Numbered from the stretch's first letter, positions 24,545 through 33,439 are shown. The stretch: 64,000 nucleotides of DNA from Macrotis lagotis (GCF_037893015.1 NC_133661.1:227139157-227203156), one strand, 5' to 3'. Program-made: numbers and translations. Notes: generated by a model not told the origin, from the letters alone.

Positions 24545-27210
24545 GGATTTTGCAAGGCAAGTGGGGTTAAGTGGCTTGCCCAAGGCCACACAGCTAGGTA
24601 ATTATTAAGTGTCTGAGACCAGATTTGTACCCAGGTACTCCTGACTCCAGGGCCGGTGCTTTATCCACTGCGCCACCTAGCCGCCCTCAATTGTACTTTC
24701 TAAGGTTTTGTTTTCTTGTTGCAAGGTATTAATTGTCTCTCCCAAATTTTTAAGCTCCTTCTTTATTTTTTCGAGGAAGTCTTTCTGTGCTGGAGACCAG
24801 ATTGTATTCTCCTCAGAGGTTCCAGGTCTCTCTCAGTTGGGGTCTTTCCCTTCCAGGAATTTTTCTATGGATCCACCTTTCTGCTGACCCTTCTTCATTA
24901 TGCTAAGACCTTGAGTTTGGGGGGGGGCTGGTTCACCTGGGCTTGGGATCACTAAAGGCTGTACTGAGTGCAGTTTCTCTGGCTGGCCAGTAGGAGGTGC
25001 CGGTTGCTTTCTCTGGAGTGTCTGTGACCTGGGTTTCTAGGCCTTCTCCCTTTGTTTGAGGGAGGTAATTGGAGCTATTGAATTCTTTTGCCTTCAGTCA
25101 ATGGTGGACTTTACCCTGGCCTGAGGTCATTCCTCAGCTGGGCTGGTTCTTTTGCTCACACACCTGGGCCTGAGGCAGAAATAATTTGCATTTTGTTTGG
25201 GAGGAGGCCTCAGTGCAATGGTGCCATGGGCTCAGAGTTTCTCAGACCTGAGGAGCCCAGGGATGGTGTCTGCAGCTCTCCTGCACCAGAACTCTTCCCC
25301 AGCCTGGTCCCCGAGCTCCAGGGGTACAGCACCAACACCAGCACCTCTGCTTCCCCGAGGACCCAAGCCCCTTTTGTCCAGCCCCACAGCTGATCCAGCA
25401 TGTCTGGCTCTCTGGCCCTCAGACTCCTGGTTCCAATTCAGCTGTTAATCTGGCTGATCCGGGGCTGATCCTCCCTCTGAGCCCAGACTCACCTGTCGGT
25501 ACTCAGCCAAGGCTGCTGTGGGAGACAAATCCTGAGGTAGATGTTCCTTCTCCTGGCTTTTCTTTCTGGGTTTTGTGGTTCAGATTTCTTTTAAGAGGTT
25601 TGTTTCATGTGATAGATGGGGAAGAGATCAGGAGACTTTAGAACTGTGCCTGTCTTCTCTCTGCTGTCTTGGCCGGAAGTCAAGACCCAAAATTTTACTT
25701 CCTTATAACATATTAAGAGTTTTCCAAAAATCTGGGTAAAAAAGTTCCTACTCATACTTGATGGATGATACTTTTTAAGAAATAGTTTTATAGTTTTTTC
25801 CACTGTAGAATTTATAGTCATATTTCATTTATCCAGAATTGGGCAATGTCATTTTTCTGTGCTTTGTTTTCTGTATCTGCAAAATAAAGAGGCTGAAAAT
25901 AAAGCTAATATAAAATGAAGGAGCTGGCCTCTAAAATTGCTTCCAACACCATGATATGTCTTATTTTTTTAGAATTGGATCTTCTTTAATCCAATTTTTC
26001 AGATTTTAATTTAAATTCTTAGGCATTGAATTACGTACTTTTTTTTATATGCCAGCTTGTTTACTAGATGCTGAAGTTATAAAAATTAAAATGACAATCC
26101 CCATTCTTGAGGAGGTTTTAATCCTGGAGCTGAAAGGGAGCCCCTGGAGTCTGAGTAGTCTTTTGACTGTGTTTGGATGGTTGACCATTGGTAAAGAAAC
26201 TACCGTTGGTAAAGTTGGGTGGTCATAGTGTAGCTAATGCTAGTTTTTTGGGGTCACTGAAGGATTTTTGATTCTGACTGCCTCATTGCAGATTATTCTA
26301 TTTCTTTGATTTCCTTTTTTCCCTTTATCCTTTTAGGTTTCTCTAGGAAACAAAGAAAGAAGCAAAGGTGTGTTTTACAGAGCCCTCCAGCATTGTCCTT
26401 GGGCAAAGGTAGGTTAAAAGAAAAGCTGATGCATGACAGAATCTCAACTTGAAGTTACATAACGTCTGTCTGTGGGGAGGCTCTTACACCCTGTGGTGAT
26501 TGCCTGTTTTAGGAAAATATGGTCACATCAGATAACATGTATATTCTGTTGGGAGTTTATCCTATAATGCGACATTTTTTTTTCTTTTCATAGCTCTTTA
26601 ATTTAAAGTTTGAGGAAAGAATGGGGGGGGGGCATTGGGGGGAAAGATTGTTTCTCCAAATTGTTTTTGATTTCTCCACCTAGATTCTGGCCTAGTCTGA
26701 ACTCCAGGTTGAATGTTCACCTAAGGTTTTTTCATGCCTCTCTTATAGTGCTTAATAAACACAATTGCCATTTGATACTCTTTTCTGCTTGTCTTTGAGA
26801 GTATTCACATTTAGACACATTTTATTTTTTTGGTTTGAGTGCAACTTTCCTAAAAGAAGACTTCTCACTGTGCCCACACTTTTGCAGGAGAGGGAGAAGA
26901 AAGAATCCCTACTGTATTCATGTTAGTGGAAGCTGTTAATGAACAGAAAGGTTCATTCCCTGTTCCTTTCCAAATGCTGCCCTTTTTTTGCTTTTGTTTA
27001 TTGAAAATTGTTTGATTTCTTTCCTCATTTATAAGGTATAAATTGTCCCTTCTACTCACACCCTCTTTTTTGTTCTTTTTGTAGGTGTTATATATGGATG
27101 CAGTGGATTATTTCCCTGACCAAATCCAGGAAATCCTGGATCTGATGACTGAGAAAGAATTAAGAGTTCGGGTGCCAATAGAAGAACTAGAGCTTCTCTT
27201 AGAAGATTAA
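3627..27210 (+). CDS. NRDE2: NRDE2, C-terminal half (six exons: 3627-3802, 8508-8894, 9994-10892, 12792-12930, 26337-26408, 27085-27210)
   Basis: NRDE2 is a nuclear-speckle protein; in mammals it binds the exosome helicase MTR4 and restrains exosome recruitment, and it supports efficient splicing of some introns. The nematode relative acts in nuclear RNAi. Joining six exons at GT-AG borders gives about 598 residues that run collinearly with the second half of human NRDE2 (about 1164 aa, from memory). The first part is acidic ([10 protein letters not shown]), then comes [10 protein letters not shown], then a helical HAT-repeat region: [32 protein letters not shown] and [12 protein letters not shown] each start a repeat. 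The protein ends ELELLLED-stop. All exon phases agree and no stop or frameshift is present, so the gene looks functional. The upstream exons are outside the window; I found none in 1-3626. The poly(A) signal is at 27514. Confidence 0.95.
3803..4570 (+). other. NRDE2: NRDE2 intron start
   Basis: Apart from the 25-bp tandem duplication at 4021-4070 I see no repeat or exon signal here. Open reading continues a short way past the 3802 donor but has no support as protein. Confidence 0.5.
4021..4070. repeat. Perfect 25-bp tandem duplication
   Basis: The unit starts AAAATGTCACTGGTC and occurs at 4021-4045 and 4046-4070 without a mismatch. It lies in an NRDE2 intron 220 bp after an exon. Confidence 0.95.
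4637..4790 (-). repeat. WSINE1-like SINE inserted in old L1
   Basis: Minus-strand copy with a (GTT)n-like tail end on the + strand. The exact 15-bp duplication TCAATATTCATTTTT lies at 4622-4636 and 4791-4805. Confidence 0.92.
5024..5272 (+). repeat. SINE plus about 85-bp flank, inverted copy of 3024-3274
   Basis: The first 160 bp are a WSINE1-like SINE (5024-5187); the next 85 bp match, inverted, the sequence next to the SINE at 3117-3274 (shared words include 'attcagaaacactctttt' and 'ggattataatatg', read on the 3 kb copy). Similarity stops sharply at the SINE's 5' end and near 5272. It interrupts the old L1. No clear target duplication or A-tail is visible. Confidence 0.85.
5311..5455 (+). 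repeat. WSINE1-like SINE inserted in old L1
   Basis: Head ggggcagctaggtggcacag and tail ccttgcaaaataaaaaaaag. Flanks AGGGTCCTTTGAG and AGAGTTCTTTGGA look like a diverged target duplication in L1 sequence. A few bases of the body ('acctagctgt') are missing. Confidence 0.85.
6625..6835 (+). repeat. MIR/THER1-like core SINE
   Basis: Typical order: 'agtggtcagaggactggact', 'cctcagtttccttatctg', 'taaaatggg', 'cctacctcatagggttgttg', 'ttgcaaacctt'. Ancient CORE-SINE; ends approximate. Confidence 0.8.
7030..7191 (+). repeat. WSINE1-like SINE, near-complete
   Basis: A good representative of the family: head GGGGCGGCTAGGTGGTGCAG with A-box, B-box GGGTTCAAATCC, tail TTGCAAAA(n)CCTAAAA(n). Duplication AAGGCCCTTCC (7019-7029) and AAGACCCTTCC (7192-7202). 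Confidence 0.93.
8165..8262 (+). mobile_element. Short L1 3' tail fragment
   Basis: Reads 'gtagggaagcaagattgggg', then 'gaattgtaaaattcaaaata' and an A-rich end. This is the same 3' end as the L1s at 19 kb and 33-37 kb, strongly 5' truncated. Confidence 0.8.
8508..8894 (+). CDS. NRDE2: NRDE2 exon (VLFDDLG ... YEIAK)
   Basis: The acceptor is a T-rich tract ending in tttttag; the exon opens with GTG (Val) directly after PERQ of the preceding exon, so this GTG is an internal codon and not a start. It encodes 129 residues including [20 protein letters not shown] and [18 protein letters not shown], then ends AAG|gtaatt in phase 0. Reading past 8894 is intron. Confidence 0.94.
8895..9993 (+). other. 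NRDE2: NRDE2 intron
   Basis: Holds a MIR-like copy (about 9000-9210, + strand) with the 45-bp segment 9059-9102 that also occurs at 6967-7012. From 9230 to 9970 I see only AT-rich unassigned sequence and the polypyrimidine tract before exon 9994. Confidence 0.55.
9994..10892 (+). CDS. NRDE2: NRDE2 large HAT-repeat exon
   Basis: This 899-nt exon starts after tgtag and encodes [18 protein letters not shown] followed by [20 protein letters not shown], the start of the helical HAT/TPR-like region. It contains [39 protein letters not shown] and [18 protein letters not shown]. It ends CTG AG|gtatct, so an Arg codon is split. Compared with the human protein as I remember it, the stretch after [13 protein letters not shown] is shorter here, a small lineage indel in a variable loop. 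Translation beyond 10892 reads into intron and is not protein. Confidence 0.94.
10893..12791 (+). other. NRDE2: NRDE2 intron with MIR, L2-type tail and 7SL copy
   Basis: A weak MIR-like copy lies at 11405-11560, and an L2-type 3' tail at about 12010-12115 ('aaactccttgagggcaagga', then 'aataaatg'). The 7SL-derived copy follows at 12299-12530. 10893-11400 and 11600-12000 are unassigned. Confidence 0.5.
12299..12530 (+). pseudogene. RN7SL pseudogene: 7SL (SRP) RNA pseudogene
   Basis: The start 'gggccaggcatggtgacata' then 'cctgtaatctctgcttct' matches the 7SL 5' domain. The middle shows S-domain words: 'gtcagatgtccacacttagt', 'ggtgcctaaaggagaggcaa', 'atcagcccatgttggaaact', 'aagcagatcaaagttcccat'. 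It ends 'ccagcctgggcaaggta' plus an A-run, as 7SL does. It is about 230 bp against roughly 300 for 7SL, diverged and internally shortened, so it is a retrocopy and not a working SRP RNA gene. The S domain separates it from Alu/B1-type SINEs, which lack it. Confidence 0.85.
12792..12930 (+). CDS. NRDE2: NRDE2 exon ([11 protein letters not shown] ... YLNFL)
   Basis: The acceptor is ttcttatag and the first base completes the Arg codon split at 10892. The exon encodes [20 protein letters not shown] and the HAT-repeat start [12 protein letters not shown], ending CTG|gtaaga in phase 0. It precedes the 13.4-kb intron that holds the full-length L1. Confidence 0.93.
13180..15440. repeat. Cluster of ancient dispersed-repeat fragments, family not assigned
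   Basis: Several stretches follow one recognisable mammalian repeat order: 'ttcaaggagagattacagtc' (14100), 'aggagaatatgccaggcatg' (15220), 'gtgggaagctactaaagttt' (13495), 'ggaagaccttgaaggccagg' (14770). Similar pieces occur at 30600-30760, 32520-32690 and 38640-38790. I cannot name the family from sequence alone. Confidence 0.4.
14354..14697 (+). repeat. MAR1-type composite SINE
   Basis: A tRNA-like head similar to WSINE1 ('ggcaggtaagtggtacagtg') followed by a long specific body ('ggccactggacccagatgac', 'ctggaggagaaagtaattct') and a tail 'tcttcaaaaatgaaggacaa'. A small internal duplication of the B-box region is visible at 14400-14446. The family name is from memory. Confidence 0.75.
18255..18620 (+). 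repeat. MIR-like SINE split by a WSINE1-like copy
   Basis: The MIR head 'gaggcagtgtggtactatgg' lies left of the young SINE and its body ('gcagtcagaggtcctgggtt', 'tttcctcatatgtaaaatga') lies right. The two parts are otherwise continuous. Confidence 0.75.
18292..18443 (+). repeat. WSINE1-like SINE nested in MIR
   Basis: Head ggggcagctaggtgggtggc contains a 4-bp duplication (GGTG GGTG). The probable target duplication is AGTCCTGG left and AATTCTGG right. Confidence 0.85.
19441..22960 (-). pseudogene. L1 ORF2 (endonuclease and reverse transcriptase), broken
   Basis: The endonuclease part shows [33 protein letters not shown] and [10 protein letters not shown]. The reverse transcriptase shows [54 protein letters not shown] and the catalytic [12 protein letters not shown]. 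The C-terminal part ends TLTATWE-stop at 19441. A deletion of about 344 nt sits near 22286 between endonuclease and RT; further frameshifts lie near 21.72, 20.77 and 20.05 kb. Confidence 0.9.
23680..24898 (-). pseudogene. L1 ORF1 (RNA-binding chaperone), broken
   Basis: Starts ATG AAG AAG GGT ([10 protein letters not shown]). A heptad-rich coiled coil follows ([23 protein letters not shown]), then the RRM-like and C-terminal domains: [40 protein letters not shown] and [20 protein letters not shown]. These are the usual L1 ORF1p marks. Without the SINE it would be about 345 codons, close to the normal size. It is interrupted by the SINE at 24519-24687, an early TGA after the N-terminal PN, and at least one frameshift near 23.88 kb. 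The (TTCTATTTT)n-like array at 24240-24272 encodes the KIE repeats. Confidence 0.85.
24519..24687 (-). repeat. Young WSINE1-like SINE inside L1 ORF1
   Basis: A perfect 12-bp duplication CAATTGTACTTT (24507-24518, 24688-24699), a pure A-tail (about 26 T on the + strand) and a body near the family consensus. It is among the youngest insertions in the window. Confidence 0.94.
25692..26336 (+). other. NRDE2: NRDE2 intron end after the L1
   Basis: Unassigned AT-rich sequence; a weak old-repeat match at 26045-26140 ('attcttgaggaggttttaat'). The polypyrimidine tract before the 26337 exon starts near 26300. Confidence 0.5.
26337..26408 (+). CDS. NRDE2: NRDE2 exon ([20 protein letters not shown])
   Basis: A 24-codon exon between ccttttag and AAG|gtaggt, phase 0 on both sides. 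It encodes [20 protein letters not shown] then PWAK, nearly the same as human. It is too short to be found by ORF length and was placed by homology and splice sites. Confidence 0.93.
26409..27084 (+). other. NRDE2: Last NRDE2 intron
   Basis: Apart from a G-run at 26622-26632 and a T-rich acceptor tract I see nothing in it. Confidence 0.5.
27085..27210 (+). CDS. NRDE2: NRDE2 terminal coding exon
   Basis: The acceptor is ctttttgtag. The exon reads [20 protein letters not shown], then [20 protein letters not shown], then D and a TAA stop at 27208-27210. The acidic-hydrophobic C-terminus is the same as in human NRDE2 apart from conservative changes. Confidence 0.95.
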   Translation: MLYMDAVDYFPDQIQEILDLMTEKELRVRVPIEELELLLED

Positions 27211-27540
27211 TGATGAGTGGAACAAGAGGGCTTAATGTCTCTAAGATTGAAGTCTGACAGTTCTTTGATAAGTTTGGATTGTACAAATTGGGAATCTTGG
27301 ACTAGGATTGGAAAGCTTTTTTTTTTCCCCTTTCTTTTTAAAAGAATTTATTTAAATTTTCAAGGGTTCTAGCCCAATATGCTGTATTTTCAGTTTTTAG
27401 CAGTCTCATACCCTCCATATGCTTTGGATAACTTATTCATACAGAAACCAGTTATTTTATAAATTATATATATGTGAATATCATGTATATATGTATAGAA
27501 AGACAAATTTAGGAATAAAGAATAACTCTTTTATAGATGG
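27211..27540 (+). promoter_or_regulatory. NRDE2: NRDE2 3' UTR with poly(A) signal
   Basis: A canonical AATAAA lies at 27514-27519, about 300 nt after the stop and followed by T-rich sequence. This is the first good signal, so I place the mRNA end near 27.53-27.54 kb. Another AATAAA lies near 28267, but beside a SINE and less likely. Confidence 0.7.
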
Positions 27541-28279
27541 TTCCCTTTAAAGCTTTTTCTCAGTGTGGTTCATTATCAGCATGTTAATTGTATCTCCTCA
27601 GAGGACTTGGAGATCAGGAGGTGAGAATACTAGCCCCTTTAGCCTGAATTAGACATAGGTTATGTATGAATTTGGGACCAAAGATCATGATCATCGTCTC
27701 TCAGGGAGCTTTTATTTTTGCAGGATATAACTTCGGACTCTTTGTCAAATTGTAAGAGTTGATGTTGTTAGGTTATAACCATCTCTTGGTGACCCTATGA
27801 ACCATATTTTCAATGGGGTTTTCTTGGGGAAAATTCTAGGGTGGATTTTTTCCCAAACATATGTCAGTTTTAACAATGACTCTATGGCTCTTTGTATTGA
27901 ATTGTTATTTTGTTTCCTAAGGCATTCCTATCATAATTGAGACCACTGTTTATTCAGTAGCAATTTTTTAATTGTTGTAATGGGAAAGTGTGAAAGTTAC
28001 ATGTCACTTTCTGATAATCCCATCCTCTGTCAAGGAGATGCTCCCCTTTTTTCAGTGTTATTTTTGATTCAGCATTTATTCATTGTAGTGGGAAGGACAC
28101 AGGTCTTGGAGCAGAAGACCTGAGTATTGACACTTATTGCTGTGTCATTCTGGTCAAGTCACTTTGCCACTCTGCCTCAGTTTCCTCTTAGGTAAAATGA
28201 AACTTGAGATTGATATGTTCATTAACTGCCTCACAGTGTTGTTCTAAGGTCTTGTGTTACTATAGAAATAAATACTTTT

Positions 28280-28428
28280 TGGGAGCAGTTAGGTGGCACA
28301 GTGGATAGAGCAACCCTGGAATCAGGAAGACCAGAGTTCAAATCCTACTTCAGACACACTAATAATTACTTAACTATGTGACCCTGGGTAAGTTGCTTAA
28401 CACTAATTGCCTTGCAAAAAGAAAAAAA
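28280..28428 (+). repeat. WSINE1-like SINE
   Basis: Diverged copy (head gggagcagttaggtggcaca, tail ccttgcaaaaagaaaaaaag) following a MIR-like copy at 28085-28265. Confidence 0.85.
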
Positions 28429-28823
28429 GAAACCCATACTGTTTTTATTTCTAGAGACCCATGGTCAGATTTAATGGTGATAAACCTCTCAGAATATAAC
28501 CAGACCCCCTGAGCTTGGAATGACAGATTTTCTTTACCTTAGGGAGCCAAGTCAAAACCACCTCCATGCAACAGCAAGATGTTGGAGGAGCTCATCAGTG
28601 GGAGAATCCCTCTTAACTATTTGTTTTAGTTTTTTAAAACAACGGAGCCAAAGTTGACAATGGTCTTAAGTGTTTTTTTTTTTACTTAAAATTGTTAGTA
28701 ATTCTTTAAAAGGTTCATAAGGAGAAAATGTTCTGAGGAGGTTTTGACTGATGTTTCTGGGATCTTTAAATCCATAAAATAGTTTGAACTTGAAGAAAAC
28801 AACTTTTAAGAAATTTGCTATTG

Positions 28824-28984
28824 GGACGGCTAGGTGGCTCAGTGGACAGAGTACCGGCCCTAGAGTCAGGAGTACCTGAGTTCAAATCCAGCCTCAGACA
28901 CTTAATAATAACCTAGCTGTGTGTCCTTGGGCAAGCCACTTAACCCCATTGCCTTGAAAAAAAACTAAAAAAAAAATTTTAAAA
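28824..28984 (+). repeat. WSINE1-like SINE
   Basis: Near-consensus body. Duplication AAATTTGCTATTG (28811-28823) and AAACTTGCTATTG (28985-28997). Confidence 0.92.
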
Positions 28985-29239
28985 AAACTTGCTATTGAAT
29001 ATAGAGATGTATTTTTTTTGTAGTGTTGCTTTTAACAAATGTCCTTTGCTTTTCCTTGATTATTATAATGCTGAGTTTTAATGTTGGAGTTTTATTTATT
29101 TTTGCTTTGTCTTCATTTTGAAGATAAAGAGCCCTTTGTGAAAACTGAGAAAAGAAACTTTCTAATTGAAATTGCAGAGCAGAATGTCCCATGAGAACAG
29201 GCTCAAGGAACTAGGCATATTTAGTCTGGAGAAGAGATT

Positions 29240-29400
29240 TGGTTTTGGTGAGATGGTATGGTGGACTTAGGACTTGGGATAAGAGAGACTGGGTTCAGAT
29301 CCTTCATCAAACCCTTAACTTCTCTGTGCTTTAGTTTCCTCATCTGTAAAATGAGGGGTTTAGACTCAGTAATTTCTAAGGTGCCTTCCAGCTTTTACTC
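29240..29400 (+). repeat. MIR-like SINE
   Basis: Shows 'gactgggttcagatccttca', 'tttagtttcctcatctgtaa' and 'aatgagggg'. Ends approximate. Confidence 0.7.
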
Positions 29401-29582
29401 AGTGATACAGGTATAATGTATGAAAAACCTAAGAGACAGAATTTCTGGGTAATTAATAATAATTTTATTAATTAGGCTAGCTAATAACCTTTGATGACAG
29501 TGGCTTTTCATTAACCAAAGACAAAACCATGAAGAGACTGAAAGCCTTAATGTACAGTTTACTTTTGGAAAAGGGATTTTTC

Positions 29583-29734
29583 TGGGGTGGCTCGGTGGTG
29601 CAGTGGATAGAGCACCAGCCCTGGAGTCAGGAGGACCTGAATTCAAATCCGGCCTCAGAGACTTAATAATTACCTAGCTGTGTGAACTTGGACAAGCCAC
29701 TTAACCCCATTGCTTTGCAAAAAAAAAAAATAAC
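29583..29734 (+). repeat. WSINE1-like SINE
   Basis: Head ggggtggctcggtggtgcag, tail tgctttgcaaaa(n). Duplication AAAAGGGATTTTTC on both sides (29569-29582 and 29735-29748). Confidence 0.93.
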
Positions 29735-30124
29735 AAAAGGGATTTTTCCATCTGATTAAATTGAACCCTGATTGGTGACCATCTAATCAGGACATCAGCT
29801 TGAAGTTTTCATCTCCTGCTGACATTATAGCTTGATCATAAGCCTTAGCCACCTGCAGCAGTCTGGACGGGGGCTTCCATCTCCACCTAGACCATTCTGC
29901 TTGGTTTTTCTCCTTTTCCATCTTTCTGATCACTTTGGACTTCTCTGTATTGAAGTATTTCAGTCTGTAGCTTTAGTCCTGAACAGGTTCAAATGTCAAT
30001 ACCCCTTTCCAGGTGAAAGATTATTTTTAGCTTTGAAGTTCTGTTTCTACACTGTTATATAATTTCTATTACAGTATTTGTTCCAGTGGACTCACAGCAC
30101 ATGCACATGTACTTCATATGTGTG

Positions 30125-30127
<3 letters not shown>

Positions 30128-30158
<31 letters not shown>
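30128..30158. repeat. (CA)n microsatellite
   Basis: About fifteen CA units, intergenic. Confidence 0.95.
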
Positions 30159-30159
<1 letters not shown>

Positions 30160-31454
30160 TCACATTCCAGTTCTTAGGTCTAACTATTACTCTCCAGGCT
30201 TTCCCAGCAACTGCCTGTCAGTTCAGATTTGTCTGTTCAGAACCTTTCATCATCATTGTTCTAAATGCTACTTAAGAATCTACCTCTAGACTCCAGGAAT
30301 TACATAGACTAAGATCTCCTGCCAAGCATAACTTCTTCACCTTTTTTTTGTATCGGACCCCTTTGGCAGTCCGTTGAAACCTTTAAGTTTGAAATATCTT
30401 CCTCTGAAGAACTTCTCTTACACACATATCTGCAGGTTCCTGCAGGACCAACATCCACACTGACCACCAGCTCAAGCATCTGTCCCTCCAAAACTTATTT
30501 GTACACCTAGCCTCCCTGACCTCGCAGACATGATGAAGGCTCCCCTTAAAGTTGTCCAGAAGTACAGACCTTGGTAGTCACACAGACCTGCACATTAATT
30601 TTAGTGAGAAAATGAATGAATGAAAGACTTTTATCTGCTTACTAGGCAGAAAGCATTGTGCTAAAACACTGGGGAAACAAAGAAATAAGATAGTCTCTGC
30701 CCTCAAGTAGCTCCCTTTTTTATAATGGGAGATGAAGCATTTGGAAGATTTGAACTGCAAGTCAGATGGAAAGGTCCCATGTCCTTGGGTATAGCAGCAA
30801 AGCAGCTATTAATACCTCTTCTTTAATGTTTAATGTCAATTCCACTGATAAAATCATAAAACTTTCTGATGTTGAACTTTTTTGACTTTCATGTCAAAGG
30901 CTCTGGTACTACCATTTTCCTTTCTGTGTCTTCAGGAACTATACCAGCAGGATTGGCTACCAGGTTACATCTCACAAAGGGTTGCTTTCCATCGATGGCT
31001 GTAGTCACTGACCTGGGAGTGTTGTAGTTCTCAACATCTTGGGCTGGTCCCCATCTGGATGAGGGGAGATTGGGGTGAAGATGATGATGCTGGCCTGACC
31101 TGCCTGACTGGTTTGCCTGTACTATAGTTGGCAGTTGACTGGTGGTTGATGAGAATGGTAGGCCCATTCTCTAAACTTTGGAATTGTTTTCCTGGTTGAT
31201 GACCAAGAGGACTGAGTCAAAATCAGGACCAGTGGTTACTAGAACTAGTAACACTACTTGTTACTGGAAACTGGTAAGCCCTTGTTGCTGGGGAAGATGA
31301 GCAAGTGAATCCATTCTTCACAATGATATCTGCCCTCAGTGATTGCTTCAGGGGAAGTGATTTGCAGCACTGCTAAACTCAAGGCCCTTGAGTCTGAGGG
31401 GATTTGGTGATCAAGGTGGTGATAGTGGTTTGGGGATAAGAAAAGCACTTCGGG

Positions 31455-31617
31455 GGGGGGGGGCAGCTAGGTGGCACAATGGATAGAGCATCGACCCTGG
31501 AGTCAGGAGGATCTGAATTCAAATTTGACCTCTGACAATCAATGAATAGTTACCTGTGTGGCCTCGGGCAAGTCACTTAACTCCATTGCCTTGCAAAAAC
31601 CAAAAAGAAGGCAAAAA
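31455..31617 (+). repeat. WSINE1-like SINE
   Basis: Preceded by a run of G; body diverged ('gacctctgacaatcaatgaa'). AAGAAAAGC flanks it on both sides. Confidence 0.88.
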
Positions 31618-33439
31618 GAAAAGCCTTACCCAAGGTTATTGTAAGGTTTAAAATGCCATGTGTTGGCTATTGTTATAATTAGATGGCATCTAAAATTCAT
31701 TTCAACTCTTAATCTCCGATCCTAGAATAGAATGGTAAAATAATATTCAATTCCTTTTATACTGCTCTGCTAATTGTTTGAGATGCATAGAGGATGACCA
31801 ATGATAATATAAGGTAAGACCTTTGATGAATTCCCCTGAGCCTCTTCATCTTTCCTGCTGCCTATACTTAGCATAGACCTAACTGTCCCCTTTGCAAAAC
31901 TAATCAATGATGCTAACGAACATCTGCCCATATATATTACTAGATATTAATTTCATGTAACATTCATTGTTATTTATAATTCATGATTGGAAAATAATCC
32001 TAGAAATAGTTAAATTCATTTGGGGGCAGGAAATTAATTGTTATGGTAGCTTATCTCTGCACTGAATTTTTGTGCCCAGCTTGGGACAAAGTTTTGGTTG
32101 TCTCACTGGTGTAATAGCCCTGTCCAGTCCTGAAAAAAGCCAGGTTAGACCAGACTGGTGGTTGTTGACCACTCACATCCCACCCAGATGACAAATATTC
32201 TGATGATTATGCAGTGTATGAAAATGGTCTTTGTCACATGTATTCTGTCACTAGAACAGGTGTGGGGCACCTTCTGCATCTATAACAACCACATTGTCAA
32301 CAGTAACCAGTTCTCTGGATGTGATATTACTGGTGGTGTGTAATGAGGATCCAATCAAAGAGGATATGAAGCAGCTCTCTTCAGGTGGTACTGTCTCAGT
32401 GAAATTCCCTTTATAAAGCAACACAAAAAAGATCAGGCTGATCCAGTGGCTCCATAGATTTCTAAAAGGCATTTCTGTGTTGAACAGTGTGGAGAACATA
32501 TTCTATATAGGATTTCATGGGAAGGAAAGCTGTGGGTTGGGGTAGTTTGGGAGAGATTCTCAGGGGAATTCATCAAAGGACTTGAGCTAGGCCTTGAAAG
32601 ATGAATGAACTTTGGATAGATGGAGAAAACAAAAGCCAGTAGGAAGGCACTCTAGAGAACTCTAGGGGCTCAAAGAGTGACTTTAAGGACAAATAATACT
32701 AATAATAAATAACATTTATAAAGTGTTAAAGTTTGCAAAGAAATTTACACATACCTATCTCATATGCTCCTACAACAACCCTGTGAAGTAGATGTGATAT
32801 GGTTCAAGTGAAAAGGACATTCCAGGAGGGAGAACAGCAAAAAATATGGTAATGATAAAATGTATACTCTGGTGTTAAAAACCACCATAACTCATGTTCA
32901 GGGGCCCTTGAAAAGAACAGGTGTTTGGACCTAAGGATTTCAGAAAGTGAATATTTGGAGATAAGGAAGCATGTTCCTATGGAGTATGAGATCCCTCTTA
33001 GCCAGTCAGTCTGAGCCTGGTTCTGTAAGGTTGTCCAATGGTGATAAGCTTGGACTTCCATAAGGGTTGGAATGGCTAGAACTATCCTGGACAGGTGTAA
33101 ACAGAATGGGACAGTGTATGAAACTGGGAGGATGAGAGTGGTGCCTCAACTAAGTAATTTAACAAGGACTCCATTCTGTGTTAGAACAGGGACAGCGCTT
33201 CACAAGCAAGATGGGAGATGACTTAAAGTGTGACATACTGGTGGAGTTGCAGGAACTTTTGTTTACCAATCTCCAAGACATTCCCCTTTCTTTCTCAATA
33301 AGTTCAGTACCTAAGGTAAGAGAATCTGAGTGATTTATTCTGGTTAGAGTTGGAAGGATCTTAGAGACGTCCAAGGCTAACCCACCCTCATTTTACAGAT
33401 GAGAAAACTGAGGTATTAAACTTATTGAGAAAGAAAGGG

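Larger units (their letters stand above)
19014..25681 (-). mobile_element. Near full-length L1 (LINE-1), antisense in an NRDE2 intron
   Basis: The 10-bp duplication AAGACCCAAA flanks it exactly (19004-19013 and 25682-25691). On the minus strand it starts with GACTTCCGGCCAAGACAGCA, has a 5' UTR of about 780 nt, ORF1 (24898-23680), ORF2 (about 22960-19441), a G-rich 3' UTR and A-rich tail. It is 6668 bp including a nested SINE of 169 bp. Both frames are broken by several stops and frameshifts, and ORF2 lacks about 344 nt compared with the L1 at 33-37 kb, so it is not active. The intact duplication and full length point to a fairly recent insertion. Confidence 0.93.
27541..33429. other. Intergenic region downstream of NRDE2
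   Basis: Contains MIR-like copies at 28085-28265, 29240-29400, 32695-32800 and 33340-33425 (- strand), SINEs at 28280, 28824, 29583 and 31455, and a (CA)n at 30128-30158. Coding-like but unidentified tracts lie at 30890-31450 and 32000-32500 (see findings). 29760-30590 is otherwise unassigned. Confidence 0.45.

Noticed and set aside
25088-25448. Open frames of 83-101 codons on + in a GC-richer stretch
   Set aside because: They fall in the 5' UTR of the minus-strand L1 and have no coding support.
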